DNA of 64,000 bases from Actinomyces massiliensis 4401292 (GTDB lineage Bacteria; Actinomycetota; Actinomycetes; Actinomycetales; Actinomycetaceae): NCBI RefSeq assembly GCF_000269805.1, contig NZ_JH711481.1, positions 497,779 to 561,778 on the forward strand, read 5' to 3'. Positions 1 to 8,383 of this stretch are shown here, one piece after another. A program made the position numbers and the translations under genes. Position 1 is the stretch's first letter; each line of letters begins with the position of its first letter. The notes under the pieces were generated by a model. The model was not told the origin of the DNA. It did no database searches and saw only the letters and a program-made list of their open reading frames with translations.

Positions 1-1186
1 GCATTTTATGCAGTAGCCCCTTGGCCCCATCTGCGATCGCCTTCCCAGCCGCCGATCCCACGGCTCCGCCGATAATGCCGCCGGCAATGCCGCCGACCGC
101 GGCGCCCACCGGACCACCGAGGCACGCACCCATGCCCGCGCCGACCTTGGCTCCGAGCGCACCGCCGGCCCAAGCACCTCCAGCGGTGCCCAGACCGGTC
201 GCCGCCGCACGGGTGACTTTCTCCCCGTCGCCCAGCGACGGGTCATGCGAGTCCTTCTTCCACTGGTCGTACGCTTCCACCCCGCCACTGGCCACGTCCC
301 CGACGACACCGGCCACCTTGAGGACCTTGCCGACCCTGCCGGCCCCGGAGGCGACCTTCGCAGCAGTGGAGTCCTCCGCTCCGGCACCCGGTTTCCAGTT
401 GCCCAGATCGCCATCGTGGATGGCGCTCCGCGTCCTGCCGACGGTTCTTCCATCAACGGCCTTATGGCTGGTCCTGACCTTCCCATTGCCGAGTTCTGTC
501 GTCACGCGCGCATTCGTTTTCCGCAGAGCAAGGGCCCGCGTCAAGCTAGCAGCATTCGATGCGCGGCCGATCGCCCATTTCGCAACATTCACCGCCGCCC
601 TCGCGCCGCCGCCCTTCGTATTGGGCACGACGACCCCCACGACGGTCTTCGCCACCGGATTGGTGATATCCGTTATCGCATTGCAGGCGTCCGCGAACGC
701 CTGGCGGGCCTCGGTCTCCCGGAGGCGGATATCGCTGGCCTGGGTCTCCAGGTTCTTGTACAGGGCGGTCTTCGCCGCCGCATCACTGTCACTCCCCCCA
801 CCGGCGCCGCCACCGCCGTCTGCGGGCGCCGCCATGACGGTCGCCGGGTCGTACACGGTCTCCCCATTGAGAAGCAGGCCGCCCGCGGTCGCCTGGTCTC
901 GGATCCCCTGCAAATCCGTCTTGACGCTGCTCAGAGCGCTCGCCAGGTTGTCAAGAGCCGTCTTGTAGCTCCCCAGGTTCGATACCAGACTCTCGCAGTC
1001 AGCGACCGACGTGGAGATCGACCCCGAGGCGGCCATGGCCGACGATCCCTCCAGCTCGCACACGCTCTTGCGCGCGCTGATCAGATCATCCTCAGTACTA
1101 TCAACATGCGACTTGATGTTACCGATCGCCGTCGCCGATGCCGTGATATCCGATGGCGTCGCATCCAGATGAGTATCAATCGGCAT
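1..1186 (-). CDS. Putative type VII-type secreted protein, 3' end beyond window
   Basis: I read an open frame of 395 codons from ATG at 1186 to the window edge without a stop. GGAGGG sits 8 nt upstream of the ATG and decides the start. The first ~120 residues are Ser/Ala/Asp-rich and look helical, like the WXG100/LXG-type targeting domains of ESX-secreted proteins, although no clear WXG motif is visible. A Gly-rich linker (about residues 120-135) follows, then a middle region of unknown fold. Residues ~325-385 form a long glycine-zipper stretch rich in GG, GA and AG pairs, as in membrane-inserting or polymorphic-toxin proteins. The C-terminal effector part, if any, lies outside the window. 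Family and secretion route are inferred; coding status is well supported by the frame and the RBS. Confidence 0.6.
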   Translation of the reverse strand, partial: MPIDTHLDATPSDITASATAIGNIKSHVDSTEDDLISARKSVCELEGSSAMAASGSISTSVADCESLVSNLGSYKTALDNLASALSSVKTDLQGIRDQATAGGLLLNGETVYDPATVMAAPADGGGGAGGGSDSDAAAKTALYKNLETQASDIRLRETEARQAFADACNAITDITNPVAKTVVGVVVPNTKGGGARAAVNVAKWAIGRASNAASLTRALALRKTNARVTTELGNGKVRTSHKAVDGRTVGRTRSAIHDGDLGNWKPGAGAEDSTAAKVASGAGRVGKVLKVAGVVGDVASGGVEAYDQWKKDSHDPSLGDGEKVTRAAATGLGTAGGAWAGGALGAKVGAGMGACLGGPVGAAVGGIAGGIIGGAVGSAAGKAIADGAKGLLHKM

Positions 1187-1630
1187 AACCACTGCCCTCC
1201 GAAAAATAAGCGCCTTGCCCGCCACTCCCAAAAGGATTCGATTCCGCCCGCGGATATGGTGAGTACCACGGAAACCCCGAACTCGATATGACCACCAGCA
1301 CCTGACTACGATCCCACTTCGACTGGCCCGACATCTGACAACCTCTCACACGTGTCGTATCGTTATTCGTTCATCGTGGACGGGGACGGCTCCATACCCT
1401 AGCACCGGGACTCGGACCGGTCACGGGAACGCGCCCCCTCGACTCGCACGGCCCGACCGCTCCGGACCCCGGAGTCCCGCGCCATGCACCCGAACGGGTC
1501 GCGGCGATCGACACCACGCCCCGGAGGCGGGAGGGGCGGAACCCGTGCCGCGGCACAGCGCCGCCACCGGCGTACGGCGAACGCCTCGGAACCCGAGATG
1601 CTTCATCGGTCTCATCACCCTGCCGGCGAA
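1187..1630. other. Intergenic stretch without recognisable gene
   Basis: This 444-bp stretch lies between the start of the secreted-protein gene and the first recognisable ROK remnant. The open frames in it show no family resemblance. It probably holds the promoter of the leftward gene and the lost 5' part of the ROK gene. Confidence 0.4.
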
Positions 1631-2154
1631 GACGTCGGCGGCACGACGATCGCGACGGGGTGGTCGATGGGAAGGGCGCGGTCCTGGCCACCGTGCGCCG
1701 CGACTCGCCCACCATCGATCGCGAGGCCGTCGTCGAGACCATCGCCGCGGTCGCCAACGAGCTCGTCGCCCAGTACGACGCCCCCCACCGTCGGCATCGG
1801 CGCGGCCGGCTTCACCTCCTCGGACCGCAACACCATGGTCCACGGCACCAACCTCGACTGGACCGGCGCGCGCCTCGCCGATGAGGTCGGCGGATGCACC
1901 GGCACGCGCGTCGTCGAGAACGACGCCAATGCCGCGGGTTGGGCCGCGGCCGGCAGCATTCTGCCGACCCCCGTGCGGGAGGGCCTCGACAGCGGAAGGG
2001 CCCGCCACCAACCGGTACGGGTGCCGACCTGCGGGAGGGCCTCGAGGCGCACCTGACGGCGCGCGTGCACCGCCCCGCCAACCCCGTGGTCGTCTCCAGT
2101 GCCGGTCAGGAGGCGGGCATCATCGGCACCGCGGATCTCGCCCGGCAGGACTGA
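1631..2154 (+). pseudogene. Decayed ROK-family sugar kinase/regulator
   Basis: Three reading frames together give a ROK protein. DVGGTTIATG (nucleotide-binding start) begins at 1631. The frame then jumps near 1660 to VDGKGAVLATVRRDSP, and near 1786, in a C run, to VGIGAAGF and the substrate-side motif ENDANAAGW. A later frame gives the C-terminal end with SSAGQEAGIIGTADLA and a stop at 2154. ROK kinases are about 300-320 residues; roughly 120 residues between the ENDAN region and the C-terminus are missing, as is the start codon region. A 16-bp direct repeat (1974-1989, 2030-2045) marks the damaged area. It would once have phosphorylated a hexose such as glucose, or acted as a sugar-responsive repressor; it is certainly inactive now. 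Confidence 0.75.
1974..2045. repeat. 16-bp direct repeat pair inside ROK pseudogene
   Basis: TGCGGGAGGGCCTCGA occurs at 1974-1989 and again at 2030-2045, 56 bp apart, at the place where the ROK reading frame loses its C-terminal third. It may mark slippage or recombination that produced the deletion. Confidence 0.7.
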
Positions 2155-2250
2155 CGACGGCGGGGCCGCGCGCCGACACCGACCGCCTCCGCCAAGGCGG
2201 TAGTGTGCCCGGAGCGCGGCTCCACTCCGGGGGCCGGGAGAGGGGAGGGT

Positions 2251-3225
2251 GTGCCCGCATCACCGATCAGTCGCAGGGCCGTCGTCGGAGCGCTGGGGGT
2301 GGCCGGGGCGTGGACGCTTCTGAGCGCCTGCGGGCACGGCTCCCCCGACGGCGCGCCGTCCGACGCCGTGACCAGCACGGCGACTGACTCGGCGACGGGA
2401 GCGGCGACCCCGACCTCCGGCGCACCCGACGTCGTCGATCCGGCGAGTCTGCCCTCCTACGACTACGAAGAACGGGAGCTGGCCGTCGTCAGCCAGGGGG
2501 AGACCATGGCGGGCCGCCTCTACGCGCCCGCCGTCGCTGGCCCCGTTCCACTGGTGGTCTGCTCCCACGGGCTCGTCGGCTCCATCGACGATCTCGACCC
2601 CGTGGCCCGGACCCTCGCCGGGCTGGGGCTGGCCTCCTACCGCTTCGCCTTCCGCAATGGCGGACCGGAGGCAGGGGACACCACCCGCATGTCCGTCATG
2701 ACCGAGGTCGCCGACCTCGAAGCCGTTCTGACCGCCGCCCGATCCGCCGCCGACGGCTGGGACGTCGTCGATCCTCAGCGGATCGTCCTGCAGGGCGTCA
2801 GCCAGGGCGGAGCGGTCAGCACCATCACCGCCGCCCGCCACCCGGAGGAGGTCGCGGGACTGGCGCTGTGGTACCCGGCCTTCTCCATCACCGATGATCT
2901 CCATAGCATCTTCGGCTCCCTTGACAACGTCCCCGAGACCCTCACTCTCGGGGGGTACCGCCTGGGCCGCATCTACGCCGAGGACATGTGGGACTACGAC
3001 GTGTACGCCGATATGCCCCGCTACTCCTCACCGGTTCTCATCGTCCACGGCACCGCCGATGCCACCGCGCCCATCAGCTACTCCGAGCGGGCCGAGAAAA
3101 CCTTCCCCGACGCCGGTCTCCTGCCCATCGACGGCGCGGGCCACGGCTTCTCCGGGCAGGCCTGGGACCGGGCCATGGGGGGCACGGCCGCCTACCTGCA
3201 GCGCATCGGCGTGCTCGGCGGCTGA
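2251..3225 (+). CDS. Lipoprotein alpha/beta hydrolase (dienelactone hydrolase-like)
   Basis: Secreted, membrane-anchored serine hydrolase of 324 residues. I place the start at GTG 2251, preceded by GGGAGAGGGGAGGG, rather than at an upstream ATG at 2203. The N-terminus carries a twin-arginine-like pair (SRRAVVGALG) and a lipobox (LLSAC), so it is probably exported and lipidated at the Cys. After a Thr/Ser/Ala-rich linker comes the hydrolase fold: oxyanion-side CSHG, nucleophile elbow GVSQGG, acid in HGTADAT and the catalytic His in GAGHGF near the end. The substrate is unknown; esters or short peptides are typical of the family. It is a single-gene unit. Confidence 0.8.
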   Translation: MPASPISRRAVVGALGVAGAWTLLSACGHGSPDGAPSDAVTSTATDSATGAATPTSGAPDVVDPASLPSYDYEERELAVVSQGETMAGRLYAPAVAGPVPLVVCSHGLVGSIDDLDPVARTLAGLGLASYRFAFRNGGPEAGDTTRMSVMTEVADLEAVLTAARSAADGWDVVDPQRIVLQGVSQGGAVSTITAARHPEEVAGLALWYPAFSITDDLHSIFGSLDNVPETLTLGGYRLGRIYAEDMWDYDVYADMPRYSSPVLIVHGTADATAPISYSERAEKTFPDAGLLPIDGAGHGFSGQAWDRAMGGTAAYLQRIGVLGG

Positions 3226-3280
3226 GTTGCAGCTTGTCCACCGCGGCGGTTCAGAGCCGGAGGGGCGGGGCCGGTCTCCG

Positions 3281-3316
3281 TCAGCGAACTCAGCGAACTC
3301 AGAAAGCTCAGAAAAT
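3281..3316. repeat. 9-bp tandem repeat (TCAG-type nonamer)
   Basis: Four 9-bp units, TCAGCGAAC twice, then TCAGAAAGC and TCAGAAAAT, run without interruption in the gap after the hydrolase gene. Almost identical units recur inside the ECF ATPase gene at 61917. Confidence 0.7.
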
Positions 3317-3432
3317 ACTGCAATCGCAAGAATCTCTGATCGACTCCCGGCATCAGCGGCGGCTCTCAACCGCCGCTATGGACACGTGACGTCGTCGAGG
3401 GACGAACGCCGGCGCAACCCCGGCGCCGGCGC

Positions 3433-4632
3433 CTATTCGCCGGCCTCCACGGCGGGCCGGCCGTACTGCGGATCCTCCTCGCCGACGCCGTCGCCATCCA
3501 GGTCGAGCTCCTCGACAACGCGGGGATCGAGCTCATCGGGCTGCAGCACAGGGTTGTCGCCGGCGGACAGGAAAACGCCCACCCAGCGCGAGCGGCGGTC
3601 GGAGTCGATGAGCACGCACTTGACGAAGAGCGTGAGCGGCACGGCGAGGATCGTGCCGAGCGCTCCGATTACCTGGCTCCAGAACAACAGGGACAGGAAG
3701 GTCGTGGTCGTGTTGAGGCCGACGGCGTCACCGGTGAACTTCGGCTGGATGAGACTCTGGATGACGAAATTGAGCACCGCGTAGGCGACGACCACCCACA
3801 GCGCCGTCCACGGCCCGGAGTCCACCAGTGCCAGGAGGGCCGGCGGAATGACGCCGAGGAAGAAGCCGATGTTGGGGATGTAGTTGGTGATGAAGGACAG
3901 CACGCCCCAGGTCACCGCCATCGGCACCCCGAGGAATCCCAGGGCGGCGACGTCGAGCACCGCCACGATCAGGCCGAAGATGGTCGACACCAGCCAGTAG
4001 GAGCGCACCGCCCCGGCGAAGTCCGCGAGCGCACGGGCGATCCCGGGCTTGAGGACGGTCAGCGCCTGGGCCCGCACCTCGATGCGGGACATGTCGAACA
4101 TCAGGAAGATGACCGTCAGCGCCATGACGCTCAGGATGGAGCCGAAGTTCGTGACCTGCTCGAGGAGCCCCTGGGCCACCATGACGATCTTGTTGGTGTC
4201 CATGGCCTGGGAGACCTGGCCGAACAGAGCGGACTGGTCCACGCCGAAATGCGTCAGCAGCTCCTGAATGCTCTTCCAGATGGCCTGGAACTTGACCGTG
4301 TAGGTGGGCAGGGTATCGACCAGCTGCACGATGGCCACCCCCAGTGCCGCGAACATCGCCAGCACGAAGGTGTAGATGAGGATGATCGCCCCCACGGCGG
4401 ACACGGACCGGGGCACGTGGTGGCGACTCGCCCAGCTCACCAAGGGCCGCACGGTGATGACCAGCGTGAGGGCGAAGAAGGCGGGACCGACGAGGGCGCG
4501 CGCCAAGTAGATCCCGACGCAGCCCACGGCCAGGGCGGCAATGGTGATCGCGATGGCCTCGCCCTGAGGCCGCTCGACGGACTCGACGGACACAGCCCGG
4601 TGTTCAGGTGTCGGCGCAGGGGTCTTACTCAT
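3433..4632 (-). CDS. AI-2E family transporter (PerM/TqsA-like)
   Basis: Integral membrane protein of 399 residues, translated from ATG 4632, which has GGGAGG nine bases upstream. It shows the AI-2E family layout: paired hydrophobic segments near the N-terminus (IAITIAALAVGCVGIYLA, then ALVGPAFFALTLVITV), a soluble amphipathic middle (LTHFGVDQSALFGQVS) and then several more membrane helices with the conserved WGVLSFITNYIPNIG region. The C-terminal tail is acidic (Asp/Glu-rich). Family members are predicted exporters or exchangers; TqsA exports autoinducer-2, but many homologues have other or unknown substrates. luxS is about 3 kb away, not in the same operon, so an AI-2 role is only a possibility. 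Confidence 0.85.
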   Translation of the reverse strand: MSKTPAPTPEHRAVSVESVERPQGEAIAITIAALAVGCVGIYLARALVGPAFFALTLVITVRPLVSWASRHHVPRSVSAVGAIILIYTFVLAMFAALGVAIVQLVDTLPTYTVKFQAIWKSIQELLTHFGVDQSALFGQVSQAMDTNKIVMVAQGLLEQVTNFGSILSVMALTVIFLMFDMSRIEVRAQALTVLKPGIARALADFAGAVRSYWLVSTIFGLIVAVLDVAALGFLGVPMAVTWGVLSFITNYIPNIGFFLGVIPPALLALVDSGPWTALWVVVAYAVLNFVIQSLIQPKFTGDAVGLNTTTTFLSLLFWSQVIGALGTILAVPLTLFVKCVLIDSDRRSRWVGVFLSAGDNPVLQPDELDPRVVEELDLDGDGVGEEDPQYGRPAVEAGE

Positions 4633-5014
4633 GGACGGTATCCTCCCACGGCCGTATGACGCACTGCCGCAGGACGCACGCAAACCGCTCACACGGCGAT
4701 CAGACAGCAAGACAGCGAAACAGCAAATGAAGTAGGCAGCCCGGCGCCTTTGCCGAGCCGTCTTCAGCCTACAGGACCCCGTCTCGACGGCGGCTGGGAC
4801 CTCCGACCGCCCCGCGGCCCCTGCAGCACGGGCGCATCATTGTCAGCTTCCAGGACGGTTCCTTCATCGCGCTCATCGCCGGCATCCTGCTGCGCAGGCG
4901 GGCCAAGCGCATCGTCGCCGGCTGGCGGGCAGTGCGGCCCGCCTGAGCGGTGTCGGCTCCCGGGCCGGCTCCTGTGGAGTCTGGGAGCCCTCGCACCCGG
5001 GAGCCCTGTCACCA
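4633..5014. other. Intergenic stretch, possible small remnant
   Basis: No convincing gene. A frame from about 4821 to 4946 on the + strand would give a basic peptide containing FIALIAGILLRRRAKRIV. It has no proper start or RBS and may be the tail of a lost gene. Confidence 0.3.
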
Positions 5015-5860
5015 CTACTGCTCGTCGAGCCCGGCCAGCCAGGGGTCGACGGCGTCGTAGAAGCCCGCGGGACGGGTGCGCCGCACGTCATGGGCGCCAC
5101 CCGGCACGAGCGCCGTCGTCACGAGCGGGTTTGCGAGCCGCCCGACGACCTCCAGCCCCTCGTGCCCCACGCGCGCCGCACCGGGACGATCGCCGGTGAC
5201 CAGGAGCGCGGGGACGGCGAGCTCCGCCATCGCCTCAGTCCACTCGACCTCCGGGGCGACGACGCCGGTGCGCAGCAGTGCGGGATCCGTGCGCTGACTG
5301 GCCCACACGCCCGCCACGGCCTCGGAGTCGGGCACCTCGGGGTCGGCCAGGGCGCGTGCCACCGCGGCCGCGGGGTCGGCGACCTCGGCGCGGCGGGCTC
5401 GCTCGCGCCCGGCACCGCGGGCGAGCAGTTCGGCCGGACTGCGCGAGCCGTAACGGGCCGGGTCGTGCAGAACGACGCCGCGGACCAGCTCGGGGCGGCG
5501 ACCGGCCACCACCATGGCGGTGGCGGCGCCCATGGAGTGGCCGATGACGACGGGCGCGGGCGCGTCGGGCAGACCGAGAGCGCGCCGACCGCGAGCCTGG
5601 ATCTCCAGGTCCTCCAGGACGGCCACGGCGTCGTCGACGAGGACCTCGCCAGCGCGCTCGAGCTCGTCGGACTCCCAACGCGGGGACAGGCCGTGACCGC
5701 GGGCATCCACGGCGATCACCCGATAGCCCAGGGCTGACCAGTGGTCGATGGCGTCGGCCTGGGAGACCGCCGAGGAGGTGATGCCGTGAAGTAGCACGAG
5801 GGTCGGAGCGTCATCGGGGCCGACGACGATGCGGGCGAGGCTGCGGCTGCTATAGGTCAT
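5015..5860 (-). CDS. Alpha/beta hydrolase
   Basis: Cytoplasmic hydrolase of 281 residues; I choose ATG 5860, with an AGGATGAGGG stretch upstream, over a longer frame. Fold landmarks are LLHGITSS (oxyanion side), VDARGHG, the nucleophile elbow GHSMGA with its Ser, an Asp in VTGDRPGA and the catalytic His in GGAHDVRR. There is no signal peptide. It is of the size and pattern of the esterase / epoxide-hydrolase / haloperoxidase group; the substrate cannot be read from sequence. It stands alone between the AI-2E gene and the SMR exporter. Confidence 0.85.
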   Translation of the reverse strand: MTYSSRSLARIVVGPDDAPTLVLLHGITSSAVSQADAIDHWSALGYRVIAVDARGHGLSPRWESDELERAGEVLVDDAVAVLEDLEIQARGRRALGLPDAPAPVVIGHSMGAATAMVVAGRRPELVRGVVLHDPARYGSRSPAELLARGAGRERARRAEVADPAAAVARALADPEVPDSEAVAGVWASQRTDPALLRTGVVAPEVEWTEAMAELAVPALLVTGDRPGAARVGHEGLEVVGRLANPLVTTALVPGGAHDVRRTRPAGFYDAVDPWLAGLDEQ

Positions 5861-5939
5861 GCCCTCATCCTGCCTCCGCACTCGACGTGTGGCCACGGGT
5901 TCTCCGACCGACAGCGCCGTGCACCTGCGAATCAGGGAA

Positions 5940-6275
5940 TCAGAATTGGCTTCCGCGCCCGTACATTTCGATAAGGCTCACACCCATAATGACCAAGATT
6001 ATGCCCGCCACCACAGCCGAAGACATTCTTTCCGAGAACACGAGCCAGCCGACAACCGCAGTAGCGGCCACCCCCAATCCCGCCCATACGGCATAAGACT
6101 CCGCCAGGGGCGCACCGCGGACAAGAGCGGCGAAGAAAAGGGCGAATGAAATCCCGTATCCGGCGACGGCGAGCGCCCACCAGATCCACATAGCATCCGC
6201 ATCGGTCGCGGCGCGCAACGAGCTCGTCGCGAAGACTTCGGCGGCGATTGCGCCCAATAAGAGCCACACGTACAT
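5940..6275 (-). CDS. Small multidrug resistance (SMR) family exporter, YvaE-like
   Basis: A 111-residue, four-helix membrane protein starting at ATG 6275 (MYVWLLLGAIAAEVFATSSL). The conserved membrane Glu of the SMR family is present in the first helix (AIAAEVF). Later helices show GYGISFALFFAAL, LAESYAVWAGLGVAAT and VVAGIILVIMGV. SMR proteins are antiparallel dimers that exchange protons for cationic drugs or guanidinium-type compounds. A perfect 18-bp palindrome (6291-6308) overlaps a TATAGT -10 box (6288-6293, minus strand) directly before the start, so the leader is very short or absent. The divergent TetR gene at 6387 is the likely repressor. Confidence 0.9.
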   Translation of the reverse strand: MYVWLLLGAIAAEVFATSSLRAATDADAMWIWWALAVAGYGISFALFFAALVRGAPLAESYAVWAGLGVAATAVVGWLVFSERMSSAVVAGIILVIMGVSLIEMYGRGSQF

Positions 6276-6287
6276 GCCGCAGAAGGT

Positions 6288-6308
6288 ACTATACCGGACG
6301 TCCGGTAT
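6288..6308 (-). promoter_or_regulatory. TetR-type palindromic operator over SMR promoter
   Basis: ATACCGGACGTCCGGTAT (6291-6308) is a perfect palindrome that overlaps the minus-strand -10 hexamer TATAGT (6288-6293). Its 14-bp core ACCGGACGTCCGGT recurs at 7675-7688. Binding there would block RNA polymerase on the SMR gene. Confidence 0.8.
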
Positions 6309-6386
6309 CAAGAAGGTGCGGCCTGTAGACTGCCCGGAGCAGGGCCCGACAGCAGCGCTCACGGCAGTAGATAAGAAGACGAGAAG

Positions 6387-6977
6387 ATGCAGAAGAAGCA
6401 GAAAACGCAGAAGAAGGTCGCGATGCCGGATTCCCAGCCGCCCCTCACGCGTGACAGAATTCTTGATGCGGCACAGACGATTCTCCTCAGGGACGGGGGC
6501 GACCGCCTGACAATAGCCTCGGTGGCCAAAGAGGCGAGAATCAGCAAAGGCGGACTCTTCTACCACTTCGCATCGAAGCAGGAGCTGGTGGAAGGACTCA
6601 TCGAGAGGTACACCAGGGAGTTCGATCTGCTTCTAGAATCGGCCGGCGATTCACCCGGATCAGCTATCGACACCTACATCCGGTCCGCCGGCAGATCGGA
6701 TGGTCCGGCATCCCGGGGGGTGATCGCCATGCTGGCGGCCGTCATCGTGGATTCGGAAGCCCTGGGATTATTGCGCCAGAAGTACGATCACTGGAATGAG
6801 CGCCTGCACGCCGATGGAATTCCTCCCCATATCGTATCCACGGTGCGCTACGCCGTAGATGGGCTCTGGCTCGCCGATACCCTGCAGCTCGCCGCTCCCA
6901 GCCGGAGCTCTCGCGACAGGACGATCGAATTCCTCCAGCAGATGGTGGAGCCCTTCAAAGCGGGACAGAACACATGA
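6387..6977 (+). CDS. TetR/AcrR family repressor, YvaF-like
   Basis: 196 residues from ATG 6387; an internal ATG at 6423 with AAGAAGG upstream is an equally possible start. The helix-turn-helix is at about residues 16-62: TRDRILDAAQTILLRDGG, then SVAKEARISKGGLFYHFASK, which is typical TetR. The rest is the ligand-binding helical domain. It is divergent from the SMR exporter, and the shared 14-bp palindrome in front of both the SMR and the YvaD-like gene makes it the probable repressor of both. The first nine residues come from a 9-bp repeat (GCAGAAGAA, GCAGAAAAC, GCAGAAGAA), which supports use of the second start. Confidence 0.85.
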   Translation: MQKKQKTQKKVAMPDSQPPLTRDRILDAAQTILLRDGGDRLTIASVAKEARISKGGLFYHFASKQELVEGLIERYTREFDLLLESAGDSPGSAIDTYIRSAGRSDGPASRGVIAMLAAVIVDSEALGLLRQKYDHWNERLHADGIPPHIVSTVRYAVDGLWLADTLQLAAPSRSSRDRTIEFLQQMVEPFKAGQNT

Positions 6978-7045
6978 ACGCATAGCCGGATATGGCCTGA
7001 CGAGCCCGCGCCGGCGCGCTCCGAAGCGCATTCACTATTCACGGC

Positions 7046-7432
7046 TCATGCCTTCCCGCAGACGAGGCGCTTGCAGAGGTAGCACGGAACAAGCATCAGC
7101 ACGATATTCGGCACCCACCAACCGAGAGTGAAGTCCCCGTAGTACGCCCAGAAGGATATGGCCATGAAGCCCGCGCAGAAGGTGAGCGTCAGGCCGACCA
7201 TCAGAACCGCCTCTCCGAGCCGCCACCCCTTCCCGGTCAGGTACACACCCCAGCAACCAGCCGCCACGGCCAGAAGATCCAAGGGGAAGAACGACCAGTT
7301 CCACGCTTGAACAACCTCGTTTCCGTAGTCCTTGAAAGCACTCTCGGGAGGAATCAGGTGCATGGCGGTCGCAACCCAGTAGACGATCAAACAAATGTCC
7401 ACGATCACAAGCATGAATTTGGCGCGACGCAT
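7046..7432 (-). CDS. YvaD-like (DUF5360) four-helix membrane protein
   Basis: 128 residues from ATG 7432, behind a strong GAGGAGGAGA site. Four membrane helices: MLVIVDICLIVYWVATAMH, then segments around AWNWSFFPLDLLAVAAG, AVLMVGLTLTFCAGFMAI and PNIVLMLVPCYL. The motif LIPPESAFKDY...VQAWNWSF...PLDL matches what I remember of Bacillus subtilis YvaD, whose gene lies next to yvaE (SMR) and yvaF (TetR), the same trio as here. The function is unknown; co-regulation with an SMR pump suggests a transport accessory role. Its promoter, about 240 bp upstream, carries the shared operator. Confidence 0.75.
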   Translation of the reverse strand: MRRAKFMLVIVDICLIVYWVATAMHLIPPESAFKDYGNEVVQAWNWSFFPLDLLAVAAGCWGVYLTGKGWRLGEAVLMVGLTLTFCAGFMAISFWAYYGDFTLGWWVPNIVLMLVPCYLCKRLVCGKA

Positions 7433-7669
7433 ATTCTCCTCCTCAATTCCCTTCCACTCCTCTCCTCGATCCGCTTCAGCGGGCCGCGTGCAGGCCTTGT
7501 GCCCACCGCACGCAGATCCCGACCCTTCCCGACCCATGCAGACCGACGCGGACCTCGCACCTGCGAATCTCGCAACGGAGTCCCGTTTCCGACTATGCAC
7601 CGCACGCCTCCGACGCGAGTTTCCGGCGATTACCCGCGATGCACATCCGGAGGCCTCCATCGGATATGT

Positions 7670-7698
7670 ACTGTACCGGACGTCCGGTCGCTCATCAA
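7670..7698 (-). promoter_or_regulatory. Promoter with second copy of the TetR operator
   Basis: On the minus strand TTGATG (7693-7698) and TACAGT (7670-7675) are spaced by 17 bp, a good sigma-70-type promoter. The palindrome ACCGGACGTCCGGT (7675-7688) fills the spacer and touches the -10 box. It drives the YvaD-like gene, whose start is about 240 bp downstream, leaving a long leader. Confidence 0.7.
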
Positions 7699-7837
7699 GC
7701 ATACCCCGCGCCGGTAGCCACCCGCCGCTCCCCGCATTGACGGCCGCGCACCGCTTCCGCGCGCCCGGCTCCGCGCACCCGGCTCCGCGCACCCGGCGAC
7801 CGCCTGAGCCGAGACGGCCCAGCACTATGCTGCCTCC

Positions 7838-8383
7838 ATGAGCGAGCAGAGCACGCCCCGGATGAATGTCGAGTCCTTCAACCTGGACCACACGCGAGTG
7901 GCCGCGCCCTTCGTGCGGATCGCGGACCGCAAGCGCCTGCCGGGCGGAGACGAGCTGATCAAGTACGACGTGCGCTTCTGCCAGCCCAACCGCGAGCATC
8001 TGGAGATGAGGGCGGTGCACTCCATCGAGCACCTGACCGCGGAGCTCATGCGCAACCACACCGATCGGCTCATCGACTGGAGCCCGATGGGCTGTCAGAC
8101 CGGCTTCTACGCTCTGACCCTGGGGCTGGAGCCGGCCGAGTTCCTGCCACTGCTGGAGGCGACCTTCCGCGACGTCCTGGAAGCCACCGCCGTGCCCGCC
8201 GCCAACGAGGTGCAGTGCGGCTGGGGCGCGAACCACTCCCTGGAGGCGGCGCAGGAGGCGGTGCGAGCCTTCCTGGCGGCCCGCTCGGAATGGGAGATCG
8301 TCATCCCCGAGGCCTCGGCGGATTCTGAGGCGCAGGGGACTCCCGCGGCTCCCGTCGCCCGCGAGCAGGGCCAAGAAGCGTGA
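7838..8383 (+). CDS. luxS: S-ribosylhomocysteine lyase
   Basis: 181 residues. LuxS cleaves S-ribosylhomocysteine to homocysteine and DPD, the precursor of autoinducer-2, in the activated methyl cycle. The metal site HSIEH (His61, Glu64, His65) and the Cys of QCGWG (about 127) are present, as is the catalytic Cys86 in MGCQTGFY. The substrate-contact N-terminal part with FNLDHT is also present. The last ~20 residues are an Ala/Pro/Glu-rich extension not typical of the family. The start codon lacks an obvious RBS. The upstream enzyme MTA/SAH nucleosidase is encoded at 10680. The next gene overlaps its stop codon, so the two are probably co-translated. Confidence 0.97.
   Translation: MSEQSTPRMNVESFNLDHTRVAAPFVRIADRKRLPGGDELIKYDVRFCQPNREHLEMRAVHSIEHLTAELMRNHTDRLIDWSPMGCQTGFYALTLGLEPAEFLPLLEATFRDVLEATAVPAANEVQCGWGANHSLEAAQEAVRAFLAARSEWEIVIPEASADSEAQGTPAAPVAREQGQEA

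Noticed and set aside
245-1291. Plus-strand frames over the first 1.2 kb
   Set aside because: The minus strand there has a continuous frame with RBS and sensible secreted-protein composition.
4821-4946. Small basic membrane peptide frame
   Set aside because: No ATG/GTG start or RBS; not distinguishable from chance.
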